A stretch of DNA of 64,000 nucleotides, taken from NCBI RefSeq assembly GCF_004323635.1, contig NZ_CP036515.1, forward strand, positions 2,233,501-2,297,500, written 5' to 3'. The translations under genes were made by a program, and so were the position numbers. The notes under the pieces were generated by a model. It searched no databases. It was given only the letters and a program-made list of their open reading frames with translations, and was not told the DNA's origin. How positions within the stretch are numbered: the stretch's first letter is position 1; each line of letters starts with the position of its first letter. This DNA is from Lichenihabitans psoromatis (GTDB lineage Bacteria > Pseudomonadota > Alphaproteobacteria > Rhizobiales > Beijerinckiaceae). Of this stretch, positions 53,142-62,025 are shown one piece after another.

Positions 53142-55592
53142 ATGCGGAACGGCCGACACCATGAACCAGGCGGAGACAGCGAACGCGACGGCCGCCGGGA
53201 GCCTCGGCTCGACCCGCCTCTCGGGCGACGGCCGGTGCGCGGCGAAATTCACATCTCGTCCGATGACCGGACTGCTCCTCCGCCGGCTCACGGCGGCACG
53301 GTACAGCGCGAGCGCGTCGAGCCCCATTTCCGAGCCCCGCTCTCTGCCGACGCATCCGTGAGCACACGCAAGGGCGCACGGTCCGGCAAGGGCGGCAGCC
53401 GCGATCGCGCGCCGTCCCGCCCGGCGCGGCGGCGGCGTTCGGTTCTCGGCCAATTATTCTCCTGGTGCCTCGTGCTCGGCATCTGGGCCTGCATCGGTCT
53501 CGTTGGGCTGGTCGCGTTCTATGCCCGCGAATTGCCGCCCATCGACCAATTGTCGGTGCCGAAGCGGCCGCCCAATATCGCCATTCTGGGTGAAGACGGC
53601 GCGGTGCTGGCCAACCGGGGCGATACGGGTGGCGCCGCCGTTCGCCTCGCCAACTTGCCGCCCTACTTGCCGAAAGCCTTTGTGGCCATCGAGGATCGGC
53701 GCTTCTACTCGCATTTCGGGATCGACCCGATGGGGATTGCCCGCGCGCTCACCCGGAACGTCGTGGGCGGCGGCGGGATGCAGGGCGGTTCGACCCTGAC
53801 GCAGCAACTCGCCAAGAACCTGTTTCTGACGCAGGAGCGCACGGTGTCGCGGAAGATCCAGGAAGCCATTCTGGCAATCTGGCTTGAGCACAAATACACC
53901 AAGGATCAGATCCTCGAACTTTATCTCAATCGCGTCTACTTCGGCTCGGGCGCCTATGGGGTCGAGGCTGCGTCCCAGAAATATTTCGGCAAGAGCGCTC
54001 ATGACGTGAGCCTGGCCGAAGCGGCGGTGCTGGCCGGTTTGATGAAGGCGCCGACCAAGCTGGCGCCCAACCGCAATCCGGCCGGAGCGACCGATCGCGC
54101 CGCCCAAGTGCTGAGCGCCATGATGGAAGAGGGCATGGTGTCGGATGCGGCCGGAAAGGCAGCGCTCGCTAATCCCGCCAAGGCCGTCAAGGAACGCGAC
54201 GCCACCGCCATCAACTATGCGGCCGACTATGTGATGGATGTGCTGGCCGACACGGTCGGGGCAATCGATCAGGACATCGTGGTGACGACCACGATCAACC
54301 CGGCGATGGAGCAGGCAGGCGACCATGCGCTGGGGGACGAACTCAATGCGAAGGGCACCAAATATGGCGTGAGCCAGGGCGCGCTCGTCGCGCTTGATCC
54401 GACCGGCGCCATCAAGGCCTTGATTGGAGGCCGCGACTATGGCGACAGCCAGTTCAATCGCGCGGTTGCGGCCAAGCGTCAGCCGGGCTCCGCCTTCAAG
54501 CCCTTCGTCTACCTGACCGCGATCGAGAAGGGCTTGACGCCCGATACGGTTCGAGAGGATGGCCCCATCAACGTGAAAGGGTGGCAACCCGAGAATTACA
54601 GCCGCGACTATGCCGGCCCGGTGACGCTGACCAAGGCGCTGTCTCTGTCGCTCAACACCGTCGCGGTCCGGCTCGGGCTCGAGGTCGGGGCCAAAGCCGT
54701 GGTCAAGACCGCGCATCGGCTCGGCATCACGTCGGAGTTGCAGCCCAACGCTTCGATCGCGCTCGGCACCTCCGAGGTTTCGCCCCTTGAACTCGCCACC
54801 GCCTATGTGCCGTTCAGCAACGGCGGGCAGGGCGTGCAGCCCCACATCATCACCCGTGTGAAGACGACCGACGGAAAACTGCTCTACCAACGTAAGGCGA
54901 CGGGCTACGGTCGCGTGATCGACCCGGTGGACGTTTCCATGATGACGGCCATGATGCAGCAGACGGTGTTGACCGGCACGGCCCGCAAGGCCGATTTGCC
55001 GGGATGGCAAGCGGCCGGCAAGACCGGCACCAGCCAGGATTGGCGCGATGCCTGGTTTGTCGGATATACGGGCGCGCTGCTGGCAGATGTCTGGGTCGGC
55101 AACGACGACGGCACCCCCACCCGAAAGGCGTCGGGAGGTAACCTGCCGGTCGAGATCTGGAGCCGCTTTATGCGGGCCGCTCTCAAGGGCACGACCCCGA
55201 TTCCGATTCCCGGCGGCGTCTGGAGTGCTCCTTCATCCGTCACCGATCCTTCCGTCGATCCCGCAGCGGGGCCGGCTCCAGGCGGCCCTATGGCGTCGAT
55301 GCCGGCGCGCGACCCGGCGACCGGCCATGCGGCGGACGCTGCTCCGACGACGCTCGGGCAATTGATTTCGCATGCTCTGACGGCACCGCCCCAGACCGCT
55401 GCGCGCCGAGCCGCCGGCGCCCCGATGCCGCTCGGCAATCTCCCCGGTCAGTCCGAGGCGTCGCCCGCTCGCAACAATCCGCCGCGTCACGACCCGAACG
55501 CCCTGCTGCCCCCGGCCGCGATCCCCTCACGAGAAGCGAACCAGCAGCCCGGCGATGACCGGAACTTGCTTCAACGCTTGTTCGGCGGCTGA
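53142..55592 (+). CDS. Penicillin-binding protein 1A (class A, bifunctional)
   Basis: About 816 residues. A hydrophilic N-terminus leads to one membrane helix (LFSWCLVLGIWACIGLVGLVAF). The glycosyltransferase domain follows with catalytic Glu in AIEDRRFYSHFGID and GGSTLTQQLAKNLFL. The transpeptidase domain has SxxK in PGSAFKPFVYL, SxN in SLSLNTVAVRL and KTG in AAGKTGTSQDWRDAWFVGYT. A Pro/Ala-rich tail ends it. ATG 53142 is chosen because REPRLDPP...GEIHISSDDR reads as conserved; GTG 53358 is the shorter alternative. Confidence 0.88.
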   Translation: MRNGRHHEPGGDSERDGRREPRLDPPLGRRPVRGEIHISSDDRTAPPPAHGGTVQRERVEPHFRAPLSADASVSTRKGARSGKGGSRDRAPSRPARRRRSVLGQLFSWCLVLGIWACIGLVGLVAFYARELPPIDQLSVPKRPPNIAILGEDGAVLANRGDTGGAAVRLANLPPYLPKAFVAIEDRRFYSHFGIDPMGIARALTRNVVGGGGMQGGSTLTQQLAKNLFLTQERTVSRKIQEAILAIWLEHKYTKDQILELYLNRVYFGSGAYGVEAASQKYFGKSAHDVSLAEAAVLAGLMKAPTKLAPNRNPAGATDRAAQVLSAMMEEGMVSDAAGKAALANPAKAVKERDATAINYAADYVMDVLADTVGAIDQDIVVTTTINPAMEQAGDHALGDELNAKGTKYGVSQGALVALDPTGAIKALIGGRDYGDSQFNRAVAAKRQPGSAFKPFVYLTAIEKGLTPDTVREDGPINVKGWQPENYSRDYAGPVTLTKALSLSLNTVAVRLGLEVGAKAVVKTAHRLGITSELQPNASIALGTSEVSPLELATAYVPFSNGGQGVQPHIITRVKTTDGKLLYQRKATGYGRVIDPVDVSMMTAMMQQTVLTGTARKADLPGWQAAGKTGTSQDWRDAWFVGYTGALLADVWVGNDDGTPTRKASGGNLPVEIWSRFMRAALKGTTPIPIPGGVWSAPSSVTDPSVDPAAGPAPGGPMASMPARDPATGHAADAAPTTLGQLISHALTAPPQTAARRAAGAPMPLGNLPGQSEASPARNNPPRHDPNALLPPAAIPSREANQQPGDDRNLLQRLFGG

Positions 55593-55686
55593 TCCCGCGC
55601 TAACGCTCCCCTGACGTAGGGCTCCGAACTCTCGGAGGTCGTGATGACGGTCGCGGCCCTTCGGGGCCGGTCGAGAGTGGAACCGG

Positions 55687-56592
55687 ATGGACAGCATTCA
55701 ACGCATCGCTTTGGGCAGCATCGGCGTCGGTCTGCTCGTCCTCGCGCTCAAATATCTCGCGTTTCTGCTCACCGGCAGCGTGGCGCTCTACTCCGACGCA
55801 CTTGAAAGCATCATCAACGTCATCACGGCCGTCGCGGCTTTCATGGCGGTTCGCCTCAGCGCCAAGCCGGCGGACCGAAACCATCCCTATGGGCACCATA
55901 AGGCCGAATATCTCTCGGTGGTGCTCGAGGGCGTCTGCATCGTGCTGGCTGCGTTTTCGATCCTGCGTGAAGCCTATTTTGCAGTCTTGGCACCGCATCC
56001 AATCGAGGCGCCGCTGAAGGGCCTGCTGATCAGCGGCGTTGGCACGCTCATCAACGCGGCCTGGGGCTATCTGTTGATCCGCCGAGGGCGCATGGCCCGG
56101 TCGCCGGCTCTCGTGGCGGATGGCAAGCACCTGTTCGTCGACGTCTACACGTCAATCGGCGTCGTGATCGGTGTCGGGCTCGTGATCCTGACCGGGATCC
56201 AACAACTCGATGCGATCGTGGCGGCTCTTGTGGCGGTCAACATCATCTGGTCCGGATGGGGGCTGATGAAAGAAAGCATCGCCGGTCTGATGGATGAGGC
56301 GGCGCCGGTCGATCTTCAGGACCAGATTCGCGCGGTGCTGATGCGCCATCTCGACGGCACGATCGAGGTGCATGACCTCAAGACGCGATCGGCCGGACGG
56401 GTGACGTTCATCGAATTTCATCTGGTTGTCGAAGGCCGGATGAGCGTCTCGGATTCGCACGCCATTTGCGACAAGCTCGAACGCGTGTTGCAACAGGCTG
56501 TCGACGGGGCCCTGGTGACGATCCATGTGGAGCCGGAACATAAGGCCAAGCAGACCGGCAGCATGGTGGTGTCGACCGGCGATTTGAACTGA
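55687..56592 (+). CDS. Cation diffusion facilitator (CDF) transporter
   Basis: A 301-residue CDF protein with six helices and a C-terminal cytoplasmic domain (RAVLMRHLDGTIEVHDLKTR). The TM2 metal site reads YSDALESIINV, giving Glu and Asn where zinc transporters have His/Asp or Asp/Asp. The TM5 site keeps the HxxxD pattern (GKHLFVDVYTS). The loop motif NHPYGHHKAEYLS is conserved. Exports divalent metal by proton exchange; the metal cannot be assigned. Confidence 0.87.
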   Translation: MDSIQRIALGSIGVGLLVLALKYLAFLLTGSVALYSDALESIINVITAVAAFMAVRLSAKPADRNHPYGHHKAEYLSVVLEGVCIVLAAFSILREAYFAVLAPHPIEAPLKGLLISGVGTLINAAWGYLLIRRGRMARSPALVADGKHLFVDVYTSIGVVIGVGLVILTGIQQLDAIVAALVAVNIIWSGWGLMKESIAGLMDEAAPVDLQDQIRAVLMRHLDGTIEVHDLKTRSAGRVTFIEFHLVVEGRMSVSDSHAICDKLERVLQQAVDGALVTIHVEPEHKAKQTGSMVVSTGDLN

Positions 56593-56700
56593 CGGCTGCT
56601 GTCTGTCTTTAGCTAGGTTTTGCCCAACGATGCCCTACATAAGGAGTGCCGTTCGAGCAGTCCTTCGGCACCTCTCGTTGCACATACAGGAGCACAAACG

Positions 56701-56913
56701 ATGTCGACCAATCTTCCGATGGAATCGCACGATCACCAGAATATTTCCATGGGCGAGCGAAGTCTCTCGGTAGTCGGCGGCCTCGTTCTCGCAGCCGCCG
56801 CAGCCAAGCCGCGCCCCAACCCCCTGTTGAACATCGCCGCCCTCGCGATCGGGTCCTATCTGGCTTATCGCGGCGCAACTGGCTTTTGCCCGATCAAGGC
56901 TCAACTCACCTGA
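56701..56913 (+). CDS. DUF2892 (YgaP transmembrane-like) protein
   Basis: A 70-residue inner-membrane protein. The sequence GERSLSVVGGLVLAAAAA and LNIAALAIGSYLAYRGATGFCPI matches the two-helix YgaP transmembrane domain, here without a rhodanese domain. ACAGGAGCACAAACG precedes the ATG. A strong terminator follows directly. Confidence 0.8.
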   Translation: MSTNLPMESHDHQNISMGERSLSVVGGLVLAAAAAKPRPNPLLNIAALAIGSYLAYRGATGFCPIKAQLT

Positions 56914-56918
56914 GATAA

Positions 56919-56951
56919 AAAAAGCCGGAAACACGTGGCTTCCGGCTTTTT
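56919..56951. terminator. Bidirectional rho-independent terminator
   Basis: A 12-bp stem, AAAAAGCCGGAA / TTCCGGCTTTTT, with a nine-base loop. It ends in a T run on both strands and lies between the DUF2892 gene and the converging YeaQ/GlsB-like gene. Confidence 0.88.
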
Positions 56952-56989
56952 GACGATCGACAATCGACGCGTGTCGCGCCGACGTCACT

Positions 56990-57250
56990 TCAGATCGCCG
57001 ACGACCGGCGAGCGATGAAGCCATAGATGGCCAGCACGATAATCGCACCGACGATCGCGCCAATAAATCCTGCGCCTTCGCCTTCGTGATACCAGCCGAC
57101 GGCTTGGCCCAGATAGGTGGCTACAACGGCGCCGACGATGCCGAGGATGGTGGTCAGAATGAAGCCGCTCGGCTCATTCGGTCCCGGCATGATGAATTTC
57201 GCGATCATGCCCGCAATGAACCCGATGATGATGGTCCAGATAATGCCCAT
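56990..57250 (-). CDS. GlsB/YeaQ/YmgE-family stress-response membrane protein
   Basis: An 86-residue protein of three glycine-rich helices: MGIIWTIIIGFIAGMIAKF, GFILTTILGIVGAVVATYLGQ and GAGFIGAIVGAIIVLAIYG. The start is ATG 57248-57250 (an eight-codon extension is discounted). Members are induced by general stress; the 'transglycosylase-associated' label is historical. Confidence 0.85.
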   Translation of the reverse strand: MGIIWTIIIGFIAGMIAKFIMPGPNEPSGFILTTILGIVGAVVATYLGQAVGWYHEGEGAGFIGAIVGAIIVLAIYGFIARRSSAI

Positions 57251-57395
57251 GGTGTTTCCCCGTAGCCTCGTCAAAGGTGACGTGGCGAAACTACGGCGGA
57301 TTGTCTCCTCTGGAAAGATGCCGCACGTACCGAGTGGGCTCGGCTGCAGCGGAAATCTCGGATGTGTGCCTCGAGGGCGACGCTGTTGGCGGTAA

Positions 57396-57420
57396 GGCGG
57401 CGGAGCGTGTCGGCTCCGCC
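57396..57420 (-). terminator. Hairpin downstream of the acetyltransferase gene
   Basis: 8-bp stem GGCGGAGC / GCTCCGCC with a six-base loop just after the stop of the minus-strand gene at 57428. T-run is weak on this strand; on the plus strand GTTTCTTT follows. Confidence 0.45.
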
Positions 57421-57427
57421 GTTTCTT

Positions 57428-58069
57428 TCACACGCGATCGATGTCGGGCATCGCGGGGACCAGAACCGCTTGGGGGCGCGGCTCGAGACGGGGCATGCGC
57501 CACTGTTTGAGGCTCACCCAGGTGCGGCGGCTCAACCGGAACCGATCGGACGAGATCATACCCTCGCGGGCCGGGGCATGTTGAAGGGCCGTGCCCTCGT
57601 AAGCGAAACCACTCTTTTCGAGCACGCGCCGCGCCGCCGAGTTGATGACACGGCATGAGGCCTCGAGAGCGGTCACGGACGACAGCATGAAGGCCGTATC
57701 GATCATCGCCTGCGCGGCTTCGGTCGCGAGACCCTGGCCGGCATGGGTGGGCGATAGAACGAAGCCAAGTGACAACCCGGTCGGGATGGGATCGAGCCCG
57801 ATCAGTCCGATCGGCTGCCGATCGTCTCCGGTCTGGGTCAGCAGAAGCTTCAGACCTAAGCCGGAGCCGTTTTTGCTGCGCCAACCATCAATGCGTTTTG
57901 CCGCCTCGGTCTTGGGGTAGGGGTGTGGAATATGGGCCGTCATCTCGGCCACGTCTTTATGGCTGGCAAAGGTCGTCACGGCATCGGCATCCGCGACCTC
58001 GGGCCAACGCAGCCACAAACGCCGGGTTTCTAGCCGGAAAACATCGTCCCGTGTGAGTTCGGGAAACAT
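57428..58069 (-). CDS. GNAT acetyltransferase (RimJ-like)
   Basis: A 213-residue acetyltransferase: LETRRLWLRWPEVADADAV, LSLGFVLSPTHAGQGLATEAAQAMID (acetyl-CoA loop) and ASCRVINSAARRVLEKSGFAYEG, split here by domain order. The basic C-terminal tail of about 35 residues is poorly conserved. GGGAG lies eight bases before ATG 58067-58069. It follows rplU-rpmA on the same strand behind a terminator, as is common for this gene in the order. Confidence 0.82.
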   Translation of the reverse strand: MFPELTRDDVFRLETRRLWLRWPEVADADAVTTFASHKDVAEMTAHIPHPYPKTEAAKRIDGWRSKNGSGLGLKLLLTQTGDDRQPIGLIGLDPIPTGLSLGFVLSPTHAGQGLATEAAQAMIDTAFMLSSVTALEASCRVINSAARRVLEKSGFAYEGTALQHAPAREGMISSDRFRLSRRTWVSLKQWRMPRLEPRPQAVLVPAMPDIDRV

Positions 58070-58115
58070 GCCAAGCTCCCAGTCCTGAAGGGCCCGCCGC
58101 GCGGTGCCCCTGAAA

Positions 58116-58146
58116 CGACGAAGGGGAGGTGACACTCACCTCCCCT
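58116..58146 (-). terminator. Terminator of rplU-rpmA
   Basis: Near-perfect 11-bp stem AGGGGAGGTGA / TCACCTCCCCT with a three-base loop. On the minus strand the tail is TCGTCGTTTC. It lies 150 bases beyond rpmA. Confidence 0.65.
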
Positions 58147-58296
58147 CTGCCGTTCCTTGCGGACGGTGCCCTCGAGGGCCTGGACTTGCTCGCTCATCGG
58201 ATGCCGTCTGGCATCAAAGAGCGGTTCTGCTCGCCTGAGAAGAACCTTGTCCACCGGGGTTTTGAGTGCCGGTGGGGTCCTTCGTCAGGCTCCCAC

Positions 58297-58566
58297 CTAT
58301 TCGGCTGCGTTGGCGAGCGGCAGGACCGCTACATAGGCGCGACCATTGCCTTTTGTTTGGAATTCTACTTTGCCGTCGGTGAGGGCAAAGAGCGTGTGGT
58401 CTTTGCCACAGCCGACATTGGCGCCGGGATGCCACTTCGTGCCGCGTTGGCGCACGATAATGTTGCCGCCGAGCACAGCTTCGCCGCCGAATTTCTTGAC
58501 GCCCAGACGACGGCCGTCCGAGTCACGACCGTTGCGGGACGAGCCGCCTGCTTTTTTGTGAGCCAT
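58297..58566 (-). CDS. rpmA: 50S ribosomal protein L27
   Basis: An 89-residue protein with the L27 hallmark [20 protein letters not shown] start and [25 protein letters not shown]. It sits at the peptidyl-transferase centre. 83 bases downstream of rplU in the same transcript. Confidence 0.96.
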   Translation of the reverse strand: MAHKKAGGSSRNGRDSDGRRLGVKKFGGEAVLGGNIIVRQRGTKWHPGANVGCGKDHTLFALTDGKVEFQTKGNGRAYVAVLPLANAAE

Positions 58567-58649
58567 TGTGGTGCTCCGAAATCTTCGATAGTGCGACCGG
58601 CGAAACCGGCCTCGAATGAAACGGGCCGCAGCATGCTGCGGCCGATGGA

Positions 58650-59027
58650 TCAGCCTGCCGCGGTTTCCGCGACGGGAGCCGCCGGAGTAGCCGCCTTAGC
58701 CGGGCGTCGCGATTGGCCGCCGACCAGGATATCCGTGATCCGGACGATCGTGAGGTCCTGGCGATGGCCGCGCTTGCGACGCGAGTTCTTGCGGCGGCGC
58801 TTCTTGAACGCGATCACTTTCGGGCCGCGATCATGCTCGACGATCTGGGCCGATACGCTCGCACCCTCAACCAGAGGCGCGCCGATCTCGACCGTCTCGC
58901 CGTCGAAGAAGCTCAACACCTCGAACGACACCGTGTCGCCCGCTTCACCCGCGAGGGTCATGACCGTAATCTTGTCGTCGGCGGTAACGCGATACTGCTT
59001 ACCGCCGGTCTTAATAACTGCGAACAT
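58650..59027 (-). CDS. rplU: 50S ribosomal protein L21
   Basis: A 125-residue protein: [20 protein letters not shown] at the N-terminus and [17 protein letters not shown] in the rRNA-binding region. It has an Ala/Pro-rich tail of about 20 residues, usual in alphaproteobacteria. ATG 59025-59027 is the start; the longer frame to 59180 is leader. Confidence 0.96.
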   Translation of the reverse strand: MFAVIKTGGKQYRVTADDKITVMTLAGEAGDTVSFEVLSFFDGETVEIGAPLVEGASVSAQIVEHDRGPKVIAFKKRRRKNSRRKRGHRQDLTIVRITDILVGGQSRRPAKAATPAAPVAETAAG

Positions 59028-59194
59028 CGTTTTCCTCGTGTTCAATCCCGATACTCCGAGCGACATGCCCGTGATCGGCTTCTTTGCAGTGGACCAGCAA
59101 TGGGTGCCCCAAGCTCGCATCCTCGACTTCGGCCGAATGAACGGGAACGAAGGATTGGACAGGGTGCGGCGAAGCCGCAACTTGGTGCAAGGGT

Positions 59195-59223
59195 CGCATA
59201 GGCTCCGATGACCCGTCTGTCAA
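59195..59223 (-). promoter_or_regulatory. Sigma-70 promoter of rplU-rpmA
   Basis: On the minus strand TTGACA (59218-59223) and TATGCG (59195-59200) are separated by 17 bases. Transcription from about 59188 gives a leader of roughly 160 bases, with a small GCGGC-TTC-GCCGC hairpin near its start. Confidence 0.6.
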
Positions 59224-59355
59224 GCGTTTGACACAAATCCCGATTGCGCGGTCGATCCAACATGCGAGGCCCGATCGCGCGTCCATGGGTTGTGAAGCCA
59301 TTCCCAGCGTGCTAGGTGCGACCCGACCACGCCGATGTGAACCATCGACGCCCGC

Positions 59356-59445
59356 GGAGAGGTGGCAGAGTGGTCGAATGCACCGCACTCGAAATGCGGC
59401 ATAGGTGCAAGCCTATCGGGGGTTCGAATCCCTCCCTCTCCGCCA
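59356..59445 (+). tRNA. tRNA-Ser (anticodon CGA)
   Basis: A 90-nt class II tRNA. Acceptor stem GGAGAGG / CCTCTCC, discriminator G and encoded CCA. Anticodon loop CTCGAAA gives CGA (serine, UCG). A long variable arm (CATAGGTGCAAGCCTATC region) and T-loop GGTTCGAATCC are present. Its 3' half is the target of the integrated element that follows. Confidence 0.95.
59413..59445. other. Attachment-site candidate at the tRNA 3' end
   Basis: The last 33 bases of the tRNA are also the 3' end of the recombinase gene on the other strand. Integration within or next to this segment keeps the tRNA intact. The matching repeat at the far end of the element is outside the window. Confidence 0.6.
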
Positions 59446-61062
59446 CTTCAGTCCCAAACTGGGCACGCCGATTGCCGCCGATTTCCCTCCGGAAACGGCG
59501 GTGAGCGTGCGAAGCAGCTCTCCTTTCGATCCCATGATGCGCACTTCGGTTTCGCCGACCTCGACGCGCTGGGCGAAGGCGCGCAGGTGATCCCGCCGAT
59601 AGCCGCCCCCGTCGAGCCGGATGCGCTGGCGTGCTACGTTAGCAAAGCGGCGCACTGCGGCGGGTGTGACGGCCTGATTGCCGGAGTTTTCGAGCATGGC
59701 TTGCGCCCGCTCGGCATCGACCTGCGCCTGGTCGCGGAGCGCCTTCAAACCGGTGATACGGTCTTTCAGCGCCGGGTCGGACAGATCGGCCACGCCTGAT
59801 TCGATCGCGTCATAGAGGCGCTTCAGCCGCAGGTCGGTCTCGGCCGCGCGGCGGTTCAATTCTGCGATATGTTCCTGCCGCCGTTCTGCTCGTTCATGCC
59901 GACGGTCGAGAACCGAGGACAACACCTCTTCCAGCCGATCGGGGTGGAGCAGTCGATCCTCGATATGGCTGGCGACGATGGTGTCGAGCTTCTCCATCGG
60001 GATCGAGCGGCCCGAGCAGCCGGTCTCGCCCTGCCGCGCCTTGATCGAGCAAGTGTAGTAGCGATAGCGCCCGCCCTTGCCCGTGCGGATGGTCATGGCC
60101 CCGCCGCACTTCTTGCAAAAGCAGATGCCGGTGAGCAAGGTTGGCCCGCTGACCACGCGCGGCGGCGTGACCTTGGGATTGCGCGCCCGCAAATGCGCCT
60201 GCACCGCGTCGAAGGTGTCCGTGTCGATCAGCGGCGGCACGGAAACCATGACGATCTCGCTGACCGGTTTCAATTCCTTGGATTTGCCGCGCTTGTTGAA
60301 CTCATGCTCGCCGATATAGGTGCGCCGGGTCAGGATGCGGTGAAGCTGGCCGATGCCCCAACGCCCGCCGTCACGGGTGAAGATGCGGCGCGCATTCAGA
60401 TGGCTGACGATGGCCTTGACGCCCATCGGGCCGGATGTGCCGTTCCCCTCCAGCGCCAACCGATAGATCAGCCGCACCGTGTCGGCGTGCAGCGGATCGA
60501 TCTCCAGCTTCTTCTTGGTCTTGGACCCGCGCTGCTCGGCCGCAACGATGCGATAGCCGATTGGCGGTAACGCGCCGTTCCAGAAGCCCTGCCGCGCGTT
60601 CTCCTTGAGAGCGCGTATGACGTGCTTGCCGTTCTCCTTCGACTGATACTCGTCGAACAGCGCCATGATCTGGCGCATCATGACGTGCATTGGATCGTCG
60701 CCCATTTCCTGGGTGATGGAGACGAGCTTGACGCCGTTCTTGGCCAACTTGCGGACGTAGAACTCCAACTCGAAGTGATCGCGGAAAAAGCGGCTGAACG
60801 AGTGGACGACGACGATGTCGAAGGGCGCGGGCTTGGATGTCCCCGCCTCGATCATGCGCTGAAACTCAGGACGGCGATCGTTGGTGGCAGATGCGCCCGG
60901 TTCGACGAAGGTGTCGATGAGTTGATAACCGCGCGTGACGCAATAGGCTTCGCCCTGCCGCTTCTGGTCGGGGATCGAGACATCGTGCTCGGCCTGCCGG
61001 GTCGTCGAGACGCGGAGATACAGAGCGGCGCGTGTGGCGACCAAGGGAGCTTCTTTATTCAT
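59413..61062 (-). CDS. Large serine recombinase (integrase of the element)
   Basis: A 549-residue serine integrase. The catalytic serine is S19 in ALYLRVSTTRQ. The resolvase domain (about 10-160) is followed by a recombinase domain, a zinc ribbon (CFCKKCGGAMTIRTG ... CSIKARQGETGC) and a coiled coil. The last ten residues, WRRGRDSNPR preceded by GLK, are read from the antisense of the tRNA-Ser 3' end. AAGGAGAC lies seven bases before ATG 61062. Its start overlaps the stop of the HTH gene by eight bases. Confidence 0.92.
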   Translation of the reverse strand: MNKEAPLVATRAALYLRVSTTRQAEHDVSIPDQKRQGEAYCVTRGYQLIDTFVEPGASATNDRRPEFQRMIEAGTSKPAPFDIVVVHSFSRFFRDHFELEFYVRKLAKNGVKLVSITQEMGDDPMHVMMRQIMALFDEYQSKENGKHVIRALKENARQGFWNGALPPIGYRIVAAEQRGSKTKKKLEIDPLHADTVRLIYRLALEGNGTSGPMGVKAIVSHLNARRIFTRDGGRWGIGQLHRILTRRTYIGEHEFNKRGKSKELKPVSEIVMVSVPPLIDTDTFDAVQAHLRARNPKVTPPRVVSGPTLLTGICFCKKCGGAMTIRTGKGGRYRYYTCSIKARQGETGCSGRSIPMEKLDTIVASHIEDRLLHPDRLEEVLSSVLDRRHERAERRQEHIAELNRRAAETDLRLKRLYDAIESGVADLSDPALKDRITGLKALRDQAQVDAERAQAMLENSGNQAVTPAAVRRFANVARQRIRLDGGGYRRDHLRAFAQRVEVGETEVRIMGSKGELLRTLTAVSGGKSAAIGVPSLGLKWRRGRDSNPR

Positions 61063-61453
61063 GAATAGTCTCCTTCGGCCGCGACGCTTGGCGACGGCCG
61101 GTCAAGGCCAGTTCCAGCATGACACGATCGTAGACAAGTTTGGGTGCGAGCTTGCGGCCATCACGCACCATGCGGATCAGTCCGTAACCGATCATGGCCT
61201 TGAGGGTGCGCGAGAGATTTGATTTTGCACGTCCCGTCAGCGCGGCCAAGGCGTCGAGGGAATCAGGTTGCTCGGTCGCGATGAGGCGCAGCATCTCGCG
61301 ATTGGGAGCTGACAATACCTTGGAGAAAGATTCCGTCGAGACAAACCAAGCGGTCGGATCGCCCGGCGACGGTTTCTCCTCACCGCGCGCGATGCGCAGC
61401 GTGCGGGCCTTCATGTCCTCGGAATCGGCAATGCCGACCTTCAATATTTTCAT
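61055..61453 (-). CDS. HTH DNA-binding protein (TumA/HVO_A0114-like)
   Basis: A 132-residue protein. It has a conserved N-terminal block (TLRIARGEEKPSPGDPTAWF) and a winged-helix region LDALAALTGRAKSNLSRTLKAMIGYGLIRM. This shape is typical of MarR-like antitoxins paired with TumE toxins, but no toxin ORF is adjacent. A dyad upstream may be its operator. Translation of the recombinase is coupled to it. Confidence 0.7.
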   Translation of the reverse strand: MKILKVGIADSEDMKARTLRIARGEEKPSPGDPTAWFVSTESFSKVLSAPNREMLRLIATEQPDSLDALAALTGRAKSNLSRTLKAMIGYGLIRMVRDGRKLAPKLVYDRVMLELALTGRRQASRPKETIHE

Positions 61454-61525
61454 GGCGCAGAGCCTTCATGCTGGCACTCGCCGACCCGACAAACGTGTCA
61501 AACGGCGAACAGGTAATCGCCGCAT

Positions 61526-61548
61526 TAGTTATCATAGTAATATAACTA
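61526..61548 (-). promoter_or_regulatory. AT-rich inverted repeat and promoter before the HTH gene
   Basis: TAGTTAT / ATAACTA arms separated by nine bases, about 75 bases upstream of the HTH start. On the minus strand TTGAAA and TAACTA are 17 bases apart across it, so a repressor bound here would cover the promoter. Confidence 0.5.
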
Positions 61549-61593
61549 TTTCAAGGGAAGATGTGCCTCCAGAACCGATGCCTACCCGCTGGA

Positions 61594-62001
61594 TCAGACT
61601 GACTTGCCGAGCAACTCGTCGAAGATGTCGCCGAACCACGCTTCGAACAGGTCGATCTCGGCGTCCGTCACCGGCACCCGTTCGGGCCAGTCGTCGGTAA
61701 CGGTCCAGGTCTCGACGTCGTGCTTGGGCGGTCGGCCGATGCGAGGCGCAGGCGTCTCGATGTCGTCCTGCGGGATATAGTCGTAGAGGTCGTCGGGCAG
61801 TATACCGGACACGACACGGAGCTGGCTTTGCGAACGATCAGCGCCGCGCCGGAACATGGGAATATCGCCTTGTGAGAATACCAACCGTAACGACAATCGA
61901 TCCTTCGCCCTGACGCCGCGTAAGTCTTCCAGCAACAACGGATCGCGCAATTTGTGAAGACGGCGTATTGCGAAACCTCGATCGGGTTTTGCGATCAGCA
62001 C
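61594..62001 (-). CDS. Hypothetical protein of the conjugative element
   Basis: A 135-residue soluble protein starting at GTG 61999-62001. The N-terminal half (LRGVRAKDRLSLRLVFSQGDIP) is basic. The C-terminal half is acidic (DAEIDLFEAWFGDIFDELLG) after a GRPPKHDVETWTV linker. No family recognised. Separated from the DUF2274 gene by 24 bases. Confidence 0.5.
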   Translation of the reverse strand: MLIAKPDRGFAIRRLHKLRDPLLLEDLRGVRAKDRLSLRLVFSQGDIPMFRRGADRSQSQLRVVSGILPDDLYDYIPQDDIETPAPRIGRPPKHDVETWTVTDDWPERVPVTDAEIDLFEAWFGDIFDELLGKSV

Positions 62002-62025
62002 GACGAAAATCGGCGGTCGTCGACA

